Positions 39,510 through 50,655 of a stretch of DNA of 64,000 bases are shown here, piece by piece. Numbering within the stretch: position 1 is the first letter of the stretch; each line of letters opens with the position of its first letter. Below the pieces are notes generated by a model that saw only the letters and a program-made list of their open reading frames with translations, was not told the origin of the DNA and searched no databases. The stretch is from Fusarium oxysporum f. sp. lycopersici 4287 (lineage: Eukaryota > Ascomycota > Sordariomycetes > Hypocreales > Nectriaceae): contig NC_030993.1 in NCBI RefSeq assembly GCF_000149955.1, positions 2,437,544-2,501,543 of the forward strand, in the 5' to 3' direction. A program made the position numbers and the translations under genes.

Positions 39510-40290
39510 GAATCGGAAGGTGGAAATTCCAATCAGGATCCAGAAGAGGAAGAAGAAGAGCTATTGATAGATTTGTGAGCTCGAAGAGGTGGACGAGCAT
39601 TGGAGGGAAAGGCAGCAGCAAAGTCACCATTGATGAGATGGAGATTGGATCAGCGTTCGAGCATAGAGTCTAATTTTATGTGGGAGAGTTGACCTCAAGC
39701 ATACAGTGGCGCTTAAACGCCCAGAAACCAAGTAGCGTACTTAGAAAAATTTACTATCATTGATGAATCTCATTGTGTTCTTGGTTAACCGGTGATCGAC
39801 ACTGGCATCAGAACTAGATCTTAATACGCCGAGCCCTTGCTTCTTTCCCAAGATACCTACCTACCCGAGTGACGGGGGCAGACAAGAAAGCTTAGGATCT
39901 CTATCTTAAGCGACGAAAATACTTAGGTAAGTTTGGTATATTTCAGTAGATACTTAGAGCAGCTAATTCTGGCACCCTTAGTAGCTTAGGCAAGGTAGCG
40001 TCAGATGTTGAGGGCAATCAACTTCCTTCATGCCAAATGGAAAGAGACCAACAGGAAAGGGAAAGAGTGTTCTCCGCTTCGTATTTTCTTCTCAAAGAGT
40101 CTGAGCTCGTCGAACGCTCTTGTTCCACTCAGCCTCTTCAACCACCTCAAAGTCATCCTCCGGATGATTCTTCTTTACTCGCCCTATCTCATGCTCTAGC
40201 AGCTTCAAGTTATTTCATCACCTACATGTATACTAACTCTCCACATGATTTGTCTGAAATATTCTAGACGGCAATCGCATTACAGCAAAA
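39510..40290. other. Promoter interval between pan2 and the next gene, with a possible extra exon
   Basis: It contains ATACCTACCTACCC (39851), ACTTAGGTAAGT (39921) and CTTAGGCAAGGTAGCG (39985), all of the recurring AGGTA type. A frame from the ATG at 40037 to about 40214 reads like real protein (MERDQQERERVFSASYFLL...). It is followed by an intron-like ACTAAC...TTCTAG ending at 40266, so it may be a first exon of the downstream gene. I found no splice that joins it cleanly in frame. Confidence 0.4.
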
Positions 40291-42734
40291 TGGAGGGATA
40301 CGACGACAATGACGCTCGATGTCTCCCTCGGATGCCAAGAATCTTCACTCCCTCCGACACTCAACCTGAAGTCGTTCTTTTCTCTGCGGCCGCTGACAAT
40401 GAAAGTTCCACCAAAAGCAAGACTCTTCATGAGCTGGGAACCTGCGATACTGAGACTGATGGCACAACTTGTCACGACAAGGAAGAAGCAGAAGCAGGCC
40501 CAAGCAATGCACCTCACTCGACCCTTATGAGTCATGGTGATGGAAAAGCGATGTTTTAGAAGAATGACGACGCTAAACACTACCCCAAGCCCTCAAGAGT
40601 GTTCGCGATCAAGAACATACGATCATCACAATTATCTCAACCCTCGAACGATTTTGTTTCCGCGAATGACCATTTTCAAGACGAGACTATTCAGAGACTC
40701 AAGAATATCGCCAACAGGGTTCACGCACTAAATAGAGACCCGAATGAGGACCAATATAACAGCTCAGGAGAGACCACGCCCACTGGACGCTCCTTGGAGA
40801 TAAATTCGTTCAAGTCGTCAGCCCCAGACCAAGCACCACAACCCCTGACTCGAAGCCGCCTACGATCTATACCTGATGTAAGACTCAACGACCTTGGAGC
40901 GGTCTATGATCGGCTGCAAAACACCAATGATGGATCTCAAGTTGCTACACATGGCAGTGATACGCCACGGCTAGCTGACTTAGATACTAACTCCATCAAC
41001 ACCAATGCTCACGAAGCAGCTTTTGAGGACGAACACCGGGCCTATTACATCTTCGACCCACGATCAAATGGCTCAGCATACTACATGTACAAAGATACCG
41101 AAGAAAATGATGGATTCAAAATTGAAAAGGTGTCTTTCAAATCCTCGGCACGGGAGCCAGGGGTGCGCGCCTATTACCTCGAAGCTTCAGACAAGGACCA
41201 GGGCGTACTGAGGCATGGAAGCCACGAAACGCTCTGGAGGCTAGATCTATCCCAAGTTCCTGCAGTGATTATCGACACCGAGAGTTCAGCTTCCAGTGAA
41301 GCAGAGACAGAAGTAGGCGATCTATTGTATGCCGGCGAAGAAGCTACCCAAAGCATCGCTAGAAAAGTGAGTGATCGCCTTCAAAAGATCAGGCACTTAA
41401 GAGAGCATCTGCATGTCATAAATGGCAAAGGCCAGCAAGTCCCAGAGGCCAAGGGGCTTTACCTTATTGGTGACAAGGACATCCGAGATGTCGTCAGTAT
41501 CGTCTTGGACGAAACACTGAAGAATGGTTACATTGAATTGCCCAAGAGAACACCTACGACAATAGGGTCATCTGAAAGTCGACCGTTACCGCGACTCGAC
41601 GAGAACTCAAATGCTATTCTGGTTCCCTTCCCAGTGGCGATCGACCCTGCGACCACCATTAATCTGCCTAGCACATCTTACACAAACATCAACGCAACTG
41701 ACATGCAAGTTCATACCAAAACGCGCGGCGGGGCTTCGGAAGCAACGACAACTGTTGTGACACGTCGAAGTATTGCTGAGATTACGTGGTCTCGGGCATA
41801 TCCAGCAAGTTATGATTCGAGTACAAGAACACATTATCGAACCGTTTCGGACTGCTGCTCACCCACACATGGGGGCTCACGTTCGTGCCCAGATGATCGT
41901 CGACAGAGCTACCAGAGGCTGACCAAAGACGAGTCTGTTCTACGACATTATGCTACCCCAAAAAGCACAGCTGAGATACTGGCCGACATCATGTGCAATA
42001 AGAGTTTCAAGCAACAGCTGAGAGTCAGCGATGGAACCGTCATCACGTCTTTCCCCAGACTCTTTTCCCGTGACTGCACCACTGACCTCACCTTGCAAAC
42101 TGAGAGTGACCAGTCGAAAAAGCATACTCCGTCCACGCTGTACCAAGACGGCGTCGATGCCCACTGCGGTCTCGACGAGTTGGCCGCATCAAGTTCTTCT
42201 GCAGAGCCCTCAAATGTATACTCATATAACAACTCCTTGTTCGCTGCGAACCCATTCAGAGCGCACCCAACCAAACTGACGGCGGCGGGGAGACACCTAC
42301 CAACTCCTCTTGCGGCGGAAAGAAAGCTAAGTGCCTCACTCGACGCTGATACGCGACGACGTCGAAGTACCCAGGTCGCTGGCATTGAGGAGGAGATAAT
42401 CGATACTCAAAATGGTTCACGGCAAAGTCTGATGGACAAAATCAAACAAGGAGGCCACAAGCTCTTTCACAAGAATCATTTTCGGAAGCCGACGGGAGGA
42501 GCTCCGACCAGAACAGCCGAGAATGATATATCGCCGGGCGGCTTCTTGCGCTCCAGGGACAGCATTGTCAGGGAACTCACCCCTGAACCACCCAAGCCCG
42601 ATGAAGGGATATACGAAGCCATGACGGGGAGCAAGCTCAACGTTCCACATCCCAGAGAGGGGACATGCTCCGAAGACAATCAACCTCACGAATGTGTGAA
42701 TGATTTGTCATCTCGCGAGATTTCACCCAAATAA
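40291..42734 (+). CDS. Uncharacterised fungal protein, frame interrupted by one TAG
   Basis: I do not recognise a family. From ATG 40291 an 88-codon frame (MEGYDDNDARCLPRMPRIF...) ends at TAG 40557-40559; the same frame reopens at once and continues without a stop for 724 codons to 42734. An intron 40537-40599 (63 bases, weak GTGATG donor, CGCTAAAC branch-like site, AGAG acceptor) would remove the TAG in frame and give about 792 residues. Otherwise this is a nonsense allele, a sequence error or readthrough. The product is hydrophilic, with Ser/Thr-rich disordered stretches and a more ordered block at about 40.99-41.55 kb (HRAYYIFDPRSNGSAYYMY; KGLYLIGDKDIRDVVSIV). No signal peptide or membrane segment is seen. 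The start is uncertain (see the preceding interval). It converges on the nucleolar gene with 214 bases between stop codons. Confidence 0.7.
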
Positions 42735-42948
42735 GCGGCAACTAATGAGAAGTCAAGGGGGGCGACAAGACATACGTACCTAGATAAATCATTTCATAGG
42801 AAGAATCGAACCTAATGATACTCTGAGAAGGCATTCAAGTTTTGTTTGGCACAAGGACGTTGAAGTAGTATGCTTGAGTGCATCATGAGAAACCAATGAG
42901 TGTGTCACATCACATGCAATTAATGTCTATTATCCATATACTATGAGT

Positions 42949-44607
42949 CTATGCTGCCTTATTAGCCCTCGCTTTGTTCTCTCTATGTCGCTTCTCCTTG
43001 GCAGCAGTCTTGCGACGCTTCATCCACGATCTGTTGAGATCCCGTCTGTTATCCCAGAACCAAGCCTGAAAGTCGCTTGAGCTTTGCGGAGCAGAAACAT
43101 CTTTCTCGTCTCCATCCTCGTCGAAGCCATGCTCTGTCATGTCGAGATCTTCGTCGCCGTCTTCCTCATCCTCGGGCCAGAAGTTGCGCATTCGTGAGGG
43201 ATGCGCGGTGTCGGGCGTGGGCGCAGCACTTCTAACGTTGCGCCATTCGAAATCCTGGCGAGAGAAGGGCGTCATGGGCGCGGGAGTTGCGATGGTCAAG
43301 TTTGCGGGGTCCTGGTCCTCCTCGTCTTCGATGTCGTCGTTGTCAATACCTCCAAAGAAGCTGAAGGGCTCGGCTTCCTTCTTGGCGGGAGTCTCTGTGG
43401 CGACCTCGTCGGGTTTGTTACGCTTAAAGAGGGCCTCAAGGGGGTGAACTTTTGTAGAGGGTGTTCCAGGAGGGGGTATCTTGATGGTGAGGCTGCGGGA
43501 AGAACTTGAGGACATAGGCCTTGTTTCGTCGGCTTTGATGGCTGCGAGGGGTGTTGCTTGTTGGGGTGGTTCGGGCGAGTCGGCTTCAGAGTCGGAGGAC
43601 TCATCGTCTGGCTGAGGAGTTTCCTTGGTTGTGTCTGTCTGTTCTTTCTTCTCTTCGACTTGAGCATCAACTTCCATCTCATCCTCACTCTCCTCATCAG
43701 ATGAGCCGCTACTGCTAGTACCACTGCTACTGGTATCGTCATCTGACTCCTCGACAGGAGGAGGTGTCGCCTTCTTGACTTTCTTCTTCCTGGGTATAGG
43801 TTCGGGAATCTTCTTCTCCTTGACAGTCTCGACTACATTGCCATTCTCATCGACCCAGCCTTTACCCTCAATAAATTCGGTGGCTGTGTTGGCTTCATCC
43901 CCGTTGGCCGAGGTCTTCAAGAAGCTCGGGAATTTTGTGGTCTTCTCGAATTCGTGAACAATGACTTCGCGCGACTTGCCCTTCTTCTTGCGCTTTCGGG
44001 GTTGATCATCCTCAGGGAGATTGGAGATGACATTAGGGGGAACCTTGGTCTTGAGCAGACACTCATCTCCGTCTGTATACTTTGATTTTAGGCGCTTCTT
44101 CTTCTCGGTGTGTTTGCCATCCTTTTCCTTTTCTTTGTCCTGCTTGCTCTTCTTTCTTCTCTGATCGGCGGGTTCTGTCCACCCTCTCTTGACTTTGCGG
44201 TCTGTCAGAACGACGCCCCCGACAACCTCGGGATCTCGCTTTCGTTTTCTCGATTCCTCTTTGGATTCCTTTGACTTCTTCTTTTTCTTCCTGGACTTCT
44301 CCTCTTCCTCCTGATCAGCTTCACCGGTAGGTTCAACTCTCTGTTCTGGTCTGGCCTTTTCGATCCGTATTTTGTTGCCCTTCAACACAGCGCCATTGAG
44401 CTTCTTTTTTATCTTGTCAGCCTCCATGGTTGGTAGTTCGACAAAGCCGTAGCGTCGTTCGGGAAACGTCTCGAGCGTGTGATATGAAATGTTGCGCGCC
44501 TTGGGGGCTGCAGAAGCTGGAATAACGATCTTGAGAAGCTCGGGATCGAGAGGGCTTATATGAAGCCTTATGTAGTCGCTTGAAGCAGACGTGGCTTCAG
44601 CAGACAT
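42949..44607 (-). CDS. Lys/Glu-rich nucleolar RNA-binding protein (NOP8/NOL8-like)
   Basis: Single-exon gene, 552 residues. Residues about 10-85 form a divergent RRM (IRLHISPLDPELLKIV ... RYGFVELPTMEADKIKKKLNG ... NKIRIEKARPEQ). A long basic/acidic low-complexity region with many KKKKSK, KRKRD and EEE clusters follows, typical of nucleolar proteins. The C-terminus FQAWFWDNRRDLNRSWMKRR followed by a basic tail resembles the end of fungal Nop8-type 60S biogenesis factors. I infer a role in pre-rRNA processing or large-subunit assembly; the NOP8 assignment rests on remembered resemblance. Such proteins are also often annotated as SRP40-like because of composition. It is divergent from the small secreted-protein gene on its right. 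Confidence 0.75.
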   Translation of the reverse strand: MSAEATSASSDYIRLHISPLDPELLKIVIPASAAPKARNISYHTLETFPERRYGFVELPTMEADKIKKKLNGAVLKGNKIRIEKARPEQRVEPTGEADQEEEEKSRKKKKKSKESKEESRKRKRDPEVVGGVVLTDRKVKRGWTEPADQRRKKSKQDKEKEKDGKHTEKKKRLKSKYTDGDECLLKTKVPPNVISNLPEDDQPRKRKKKGKSREVIVHEFEKTTKFPSFLKTSANGDEANTATEFIEGKGWVDENGNVVETVKEKKIPEPIPRKKKVKKATPPPVEESDDDTSSSGTSSSGSSDEESEDEMEVDAQVEEKKEQTDTTKETPQPDDESSDSEADSPEPPQQATPLAAIKADETRPMSSSSSRSLTIKIPPPGTPSTKVHPLEALFKRNKPDEVATETPAKKEAEPFSFFGGIDNDDIEDEEDQDPANLTIATPAPMTPFSRQDFEWRNVRSAAPTPDTAHPSRMRNFWPEDEEDGDEDLDMTEHGFDEDGDEKDVSAPQSSSDFQAWFWDNRRDLNRSWMKRRKTAAKEKRHRENKARANKAA

Positions 44608-45529
44608 TTCGAAGCGAATGGCGCTGTCGTGAGGAGTTTATGCGACGCCAAAAGCGTCGTTGAAATGAGTATGTCGCTTTCAATGAAAAGGGACGAGCTT
44701 TTACTTTTGCGATTCCAATTTGGGGGAAAAAAGTTCCAAGGACCCTTGGAGGAAGATTCGCAACTTCTGATTGGTCGAATGGAGCGACTTTGATCCGGGA
44801 AGCCTTGATAGTAAGTGAGTATAGTATGGATGCTCAGAGAATTAGATAAAATAAACAAACACGGGAAATGAGAAACAATTCTTTGAAATTGGTAAAGAAA
44901 AACGGTCCAGGTTTGAGATTTAACCAAGAAGAGTCTCGTCTCATGAGGACAAGCCTGAAACTTGGTAGACAAGCTGACTAAATGACGTCTCACTTGCCGC
45001 TCACATCTCAACTCCTTTGTCGCAGATATTTGAGCCAAAGAAGTATCTGCCAGATAAAATTATGCACATTTATCGGAGACAGTCTGAAATAGGAAACCGG
45101 ATCTGAATTGATGTAACTCTACACATCATCGTTGCAGTTCTAGACTTTGGGGTTGATAGTTCCCGGGTCTTATTGTGACAGACCAGGGATCCTTGAAACC
45201 CTTGGCCTATGCTGCTGGGACGAACAGTGTCACAGCGAGCTTCGTCTTTTGGGGTTATACTGAGTCGAGATATTCGACATGGAGGCATCTTCAGGTCTGG
45301 GTTTCGGTATCATGCTCGATTCAACTATATGCTTATGCTTAACGAAGTCACATATACTCTCAACGTATAAAAGGCATGTAGATCCTATCTATCTAAACAA
45401 CCAGATTCTAAACAAACTCATCACTTCTCAACTTGTTTGTCTTCAATTCGTAAATCCCTGGCGGATTCTTGTTTATAATAATACTTGTTTTATCTCTCTT
45501 CCTATTCCTCGGTCACTCACTCATACAAA
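44608..45529. other. Divergent promoter region, nucleolar gene / secreted protein gene
   Basis: About 920 bases between two divergent start codons. The right part carries a TATA-like box; the left part is the presumed leader of the nucleolar gene. No further gene is seen. Confidence 0.55.
45366..45373 (+). promoter_or_regulatory. TATA box of the secreted-protein gene
   Basis: TATAAAAG lies 157 bases before the ATG at 45530. The distance and match suit a fungal TATA promoter with a leader of roughly 100-130 bases. It is assigned by motif and position only. Confidence 0.5.
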
Positions 45530-46159
45530 ATGCACTTCCCTATTCTTCCCATCCTCATCACACTGGCTGGAAGCGCCCTCGCAGGTATGCATCCTTTCTC
45601 GCCCACAGCCCTTAATGAATATACCTACTAACATATATAAGCGCCTCATCTTCCTAAGAGACAAAATCCTTGCTTTGTGACTGGTTCCGAAGCTCTCCCC
45701 GATGAAGTTTCGACACAGGCCACGAATCTGGCCTCGGTCATCACCTGCGACAATTCGAAAACAACCATCGATGGTGTCCCAGATGTGAGCTCTGGCGGTG
45801 TGACCTTTTCTTCCATCAACTTTGCCGAATCAGGCCAAAGTCCTCTGGCTTTCGCTCTTGACAAATTTGCAACCACATCACCCCTGGCCAACAACAACCT
45901 CGATACGTTTCAGAATGAGCTCAATGTTTACCTCGCAACCGAAGCTGGTATCAGATCGACTGGTGGAAATCTTGCGATCAAGGTTCCCAAGTTCTTCTTG
46001 CAGTTCCAGATGGCTCGTATCCAACAGGCACAGGGTGCTGTGTCTGACATCCCTGGCCAGACCGTTGACCACCAGCTGGAAAAGGTGCTCAAGAATGCAG
46101 CTGGAGAGGATCAGGCTCTTCTAGACCAAGTGAACGAATTGGCTGTGAACTTGAACTAA
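45530..46159 (+). CDS. Small secreted protein with probable Kex2 site
   Basis: Exons 45530-45584 and 45642-46159 give 190 residues. The intron (TACTAAC branch site) splits the signal-peptide cleavage region, a common arrangement in fungal secreted-protein genes. Residues 1-18 (MHFPILPILITLAGSALA) form a clear signal peptide. APHLPKR follows, with a dibasic Kex2-type site, then the mature chain with only two Cys (NPCFVTG and VITCDN), which may pair. The rest is mixed alpha-helical-looking sequence without a transmembrane segment or GPI signal. I do not recognise the family; it could be a secreted effector-like or cell-surface protein. Its 3' end faces the haem lyase gene, 192 bases away. Confidence 0.85.
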
Positions 46160-46351
46160 GTTCCAATGAATGGTATATAATACAGAATTGCTCCGATTTC
46201 CTCCGTTTTCGAGCTCGTACAAGTGACTCCAAGTCAGCCATCATTATAGAAACACATCCAATCATAACAATTAGAGAGGAGAATGCATTACGCCAGAACC
46301 TTTTCAGAAAACACCTGCTTCCATCATGACCCAAGCGCCAAAGAAATCATT

Positions 46352-47409
46352 TTAGGAAGTGCCACGGAACCAAGGCTGGGGATCCTGCTCGTGCCTGTCG
46401 CCGCCGATGGCCTTCCACCAAGTATCGGTACTCCAGCGAATGATACGCTCGGCGGCACCCAAGGGCGTAGCGGCAGGACGCACATCGAGGAAGAAGACAG
46501 GGTCACCGTGGGCATCGGGCTCGCCAGAGTAATAGTCGATGATGTATCGAATCTCCTTCCTTTGGCCGTTGATCTCTCGCGCAACGTACCAGTCGTGCCG
46601 GTCAAAGGGAGGCTCGGTACTAAAGTGTGTTAGCCGCAGATCGTTTGCACATTAGAATCACGAATACTTACCCAAACTTTGAGGGGTAAATCCAGCCCAG
46701 AACCTGCATCATGGTGGCCTTGGGAGTCAACTCCTTGGGTCGACCCTGGAAGCGAACGAGACTAGGCTCGGTGTCAACACCGTCCCTTTGGCGATCAAGC
46801 TCTTCCTGAACGTGACCTTCGCCCCTCTTGCAGATCTGCCATCCCTTGTAAAGTCCCCGCGCAAATCGTTGTTCCCAACCAAGAATCTCCTGCCATGCGC
46901 CCTCATTCAAGAAGTTGTGTACCGAAACCATGCCCTCGACGGCGGTGATATCGGTATCGGTATATCCCTTGCGCAGCAGCGCGTTGTACATCTGCTGAGG
47001 AGACGGGTACTCCCAGTTGCCATCTCCAGTGCCCTTGGGGATGGTAGACTCATCTCGGGTTGTTGGGAGAGCGAATGATTGATTAGGAGCAGGTTTTTGC
47101 GATAGATCGGGGAACATATAGTTGAGAGGGTTGAGCTGGGAGATCAAAGATTTGGGCTGCTCTTGGGTTCGGGCGGCGTGAGGAACGGGGCATCCTGAGG
47201 TGGGAGGAAGATCGACAGGCTTCTTGGGCTTAGCCACGGGGTTCATGGCATCGGCAGACTTTTGGTGCATAGGGCAGCCAGGCTGGGGAGAGTTAGCGAT
47301 ATGGTGAAGATATATGGGATTGCGATCATACTGGAGGAGCCTTGTCGGTAGTAGCTGGGTGTCCGACGGGAACCGCAGGAACAGGCGTGTCTGCCCAAAA
47401 CCAACCCAT
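46352..47409 (-). CDS. Cytochrome c haem lyase (holocytochrome c synthase)
   Basis: Mitochondrial intermembrane-space enzyme attaching haem to apocytochrome c (CYC3 type) or c1 (CYT2 type). Exons 47332-47409, 46672-47282 and 46352-46619 give 318 residues in continuous frame. The start MGWFWADTP is typical of the family. Two Cys-Pro haem-regulatory motifs are visible (GCPMH near residue 28 and GCPVPHAA near 56), then [38 protein letters not shown] with the conserved His, the basic [12 protein letters not shown], and in exon 3 [11 protein letters not shown] and IDYYSGEP. All family blocks are intact. I favour cytochrome c over c1 but cannot separate them surely. It is divergent from the ABC1 kinase gene, with 756 bases between their starts. 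Confidence 0.94.
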
Positions 47410-48165
47410 TGTGAATGACTATATATTAGAATTGTAGCGTTCGGTGAAGTAAGTCGGCGTTGTTGGCCTGAGTGCTGAAAGAATCGAAAATTGTGTTTGG
47501 TGATGATGACAAGAACAAAGAGTTGGATGGTTAGAAGCAAGAATTTCCTCCGGTTGCCTCTACTAAAGTAATGCGCCCATCAAAAATTTAAGGCCAACCC
47601 AGAGCGGGAAGACCGGGGGAAACCGCACCAAGACCAGGTGGGTTACAGTGGACATCGAGAACTATTTACAGCGTTTAAGCGAATCATAGGGAGTCTATTG
47701 ACAAGATCATGAGCATTGTGACTAGAACTGTGACAATTAGACGGAGACATGAGTGTTGAACTCATAATATCTATGGTACCTCTTAGTACTTGATCTTCTG
47801 GTTAGGCTCAGTTAGCATTGATGAGCCGTCATGGCTGAAATATTCCTCATGATTCCTTTCCGATTTATTTCCGTTAGAAAAGATACAGTGGGTACGAATT
47901 TTGTACGTCACTTTGGTTATCAACCCGACGTCACCAACACCAATTGTTGATCTAGCTCGTTCCCAGGGGATCCATTGGCGGGCATCCTTGTAAATCGATC
48001 CGAGTCTTTGCATCATTAACGCGCTTGCACATGCCAGACTCGTCTCTTTTTCATATCAACCTTCGAATCTGACCATTCTCCGAATGCAATCGCCCCTAGG
48101 CTTTGCTCGAACATGAGAGTGTCCGCGTCAATACAATTCCCTAGAAAGACACTCCCCCTTCCGAG
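47410..48165. other. Divergent promoter between two mitochondrial genes
   Basis: 756 bases between the starts of the haem lyase and the ABC1-family kinase. No coding potential was recognised. Shared regulation is possible but not shown by any motif I could name. Confidence 0.5.
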
Positions 48166-50306
48166 ATGAGAGCTTGCTCCTTCATAGGCCGGCTTTTCGT
48201 CCACCCGGGCTTCCGAACATACCCCAATGTCAACTCCCACGCCAGGTTCACCATCGCCAGTCTTGGTCGTCGGTTCGCGTTCCAAAGCCCCCGCGGCCCT
48301 CGATTCACACAATGGTCTAAAGGCGCACCGAAAAGAATAGCTCTGCGTGCGTCCGGTGGTGCTGCGGCACTAGGAACGGCTGCCTTTGTTGAGCTGTCGC
48401 AACAAGAAAACGGCAATGATCAAGAGACAGGCGAGAAGCGCATGCTCGAGGTATCACGGGCCGAGGTGAAAAAGGGCGTATCAGCCGATTCTCATGGTCT
48501 TTCGAGGCTCGGAGAGCGCATCAAGTACTTGATCGACCTCTTGATCATCGAGCCTGTATGCACTGGTTTCCGTTTTCTCCAGCTTGTCGTCATTTTTGTT
48601 CCGGTGATAATCACAATTCCTGCCATATACTTTGGAAAGCGACAACCCGATAGAGACAATGAACGATCAGGTACGCTCTGGTGGTATGGCTTCTTGGTTA
48701 ACGAGATGGAACTGGCTGGCCCAGCCTTTATCAAACTCGGACAATGGGCTGCTTCGAGAACCGATATCTTCCCTACCGAAATGTGCGAGATCATGTCTAA
48801 ACTTCACTCGAATGCGCCGGCTCACTCACTCCATGCCACGCGCGTGACTGTGGAAGCTGCTTTTGGCGGCCGCCGTTTTGAAGATATCTTTGACGAATTC
48901 CAGGAGAAGCCTCTAGGTGTTGGCGCTATCGCTCAGGTCTACAAGGCCAAGCTGAAGCCTGGTCTGGCTAAGCCAGAGGAAGCTGATCTTCATGACTCAT
49001 ATCCTTTGGCGCAAAACGTGAAGCGCAATGTTGATACGGTGCTCAAGAGCTCTCCACAGAGAGTACCATCGTCCTACGTTGCAGTCAAAGTGCTGCACCC
49101 GTACGTCGAGAGGACGGTTCGACGAGACCTTCGCATCATGGGCTTTTTTGCTTCCCTACTCAACTTGATTCCTACCATAGAGTGGCTCTCACTGCCCGAT
49201 GAGGTTGCTCAATTTGGGGAGATGATGAAGCTTCAGCTTGATCTTCGCATAGAGGCCGCAAATCTGGCCACTTTCCGGAAGAACTTCAAAGATCGATCTA
49301 CAGCCTGGTTCCCATACCCGCACACTGAGTACACAACGCGAAATGTCCTTATTGAAGAATATGCCCAGGGTATCCCATTGGCAGACTTTATGGAGAATGG
49401 TGGCGGTGTCTTCCAGCATGATATTGCTGATGAAGGTCTTGACGCCTTCCTCCGCATGTTGCTCCTTGACAACTTTGTCCACGCTGATTTACATCCTGGT
49501 AACATCATGGTGCGGTTCTATCAATCTGCTCATCCTGAGTTGCGTCTACGAAAGACCATGACAAAGGCGCATCCCGATGAGAAGGACGACGTGACTGAGC
49601 AAGTGCTTGAACGACTTCGACCATATCGACATCGCAAGGACCCCAAGGCATGGGAAGCGGAGCTGGCTAAGATCGATGCTGAAGGTTTCCGACCTCAGCT
49701 CATCTTCATCGACACTGGACTCGTGACTGAGCTTAATGCTGTGAACCGCGAGAACTTCCTCGACCTCTTCCGCGCCGTTGCTGAGTTTGACGGTTACAAG
49801 GCCGGCCATCTCATGTGCGAGCGCTGCCGCCAACCAGATGCCGTGCTCGATAAAGAAGTATTTGCCCTGAAGATGCAGCATCTGGTTCTCGGTGTCAAGA
49901 GCCGTACCTTAGCTCTCGGTAATGTTAAGATTGGCGATATCCTGCAAGAGGTGCTTAGCATGGTTCGAAACCATCATGTTCGTCTCGAGGGAGATTTTGT
50001 CAACGTCGTTATCAGTATTCTGCTTCTTGAGGGCATTGGTCGCAGCCTGAACCCTGATGTCGATCTACTCAGCAGCTCACTGCCAATTCTCCGTCAACTC
50101 AGCGCACAGAGCGGCGCAGGTATGGCAAAGCATGGCGACTTTTCCATGCTAGTAGTATGGCTGGGATTAGAAGCAAGACGATTTATGCAAGCCAGCATTG
50201 AAGACGTAGGTTGCCCGATGTCGAGTAGCTTTTAAAGCCATGAGATGCTAATTTTAACTAGGTCGAACGATGTGTCAAGTATGACCAGCTTTCCCCCAAT
50301 GTATAA
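48166..50306 (+). CDS. ABC1/UbiB (ADCK) atypical kinase, mitochondrial, Cqd1/ADCK2-like
   Basis: Atypical kinase-like ATPase of the family that supports coenzyme Q synthesis and distribution in mitochondria. Exons 48166-50205 and 50262-50306 give 694 residues. The N-terminus is Arg-rich and presequence-like (MRACSFIGRLFVHPGFR), and a membrane segment VVIFVPVIITIPAIYF lies near 140-156. The signature KxGQ is FIKLGQWAASR (near 188). The Ala-rich loop GVGAIAQVYKAKL is near 250, the VAVK lysine near 305, HADLHPGNIMV near 440 and the DFG-like IDTG near 514. The order and large insertions resemble yeast Cqd1 (YPL109C) and human ADCK2 more than Coq8 (inference). The small last exon (VERCVKYDQLSPNV) restores the family-like C-terminus; without splicing the frame ends nine codons further on. 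Confidence 0.9.
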
Positions 50307-50655
50307 TTATAAAGATCTTGTTTAAACTAGAATTCGCGGAGTACAGCATCAGAAGGCGTACGGGTTGGAATGATATACACGCGAGGAATACATGAGAGAC
50401 GCGACTTGACAGAGAACTACTCTTAGACGTGCGTAAATTCATTGAATTATTATATAGGCTGGTCCCCTTTCTAACCATAAGCCACCGCCTTCACGTAACA
50501 ATATCGTGAGTCTACATCTTCGCTTAATACCGTCTAAATTGACGCTGTCTTGATTCACGCCTTTCTATCTTTGGGTGCCTATTGAGCACTTCCTATACCA
50601 TAGATGCACCATAACGCCTTGATCCCTAGAATCACGAAGAAACGAAAAGGAACTC
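50307..50655. other. Convergent 3' flanks, ABC1 kinase and TCO89-like gene
   Basis: 349 bases between the two stop codons. No gene or structured element is seen. Confidence 0.6.

Noticed and set aside
40245..40559. Starting the uncharacterised gene before 40291
   Set aside because: The upstream part of this frame overlaps an intron-like ACTAAC...TTCTAG stretch, and the ATG at 40291 has a good context.
42780..42825. GGTTCGATTC-like string resembling a tRNA T-loop on the minus strand
   Set aside because: No matching D-arm, anticodon stem or acceptor stem could be drawn around it.
43201..43509. Open frames on the plus strand across the nucleolar gene
   Set aside because: They are shadows of the Lys/Glu-rich minus-strand coding sequence, whose RRM and C-terminal block are recognisable.
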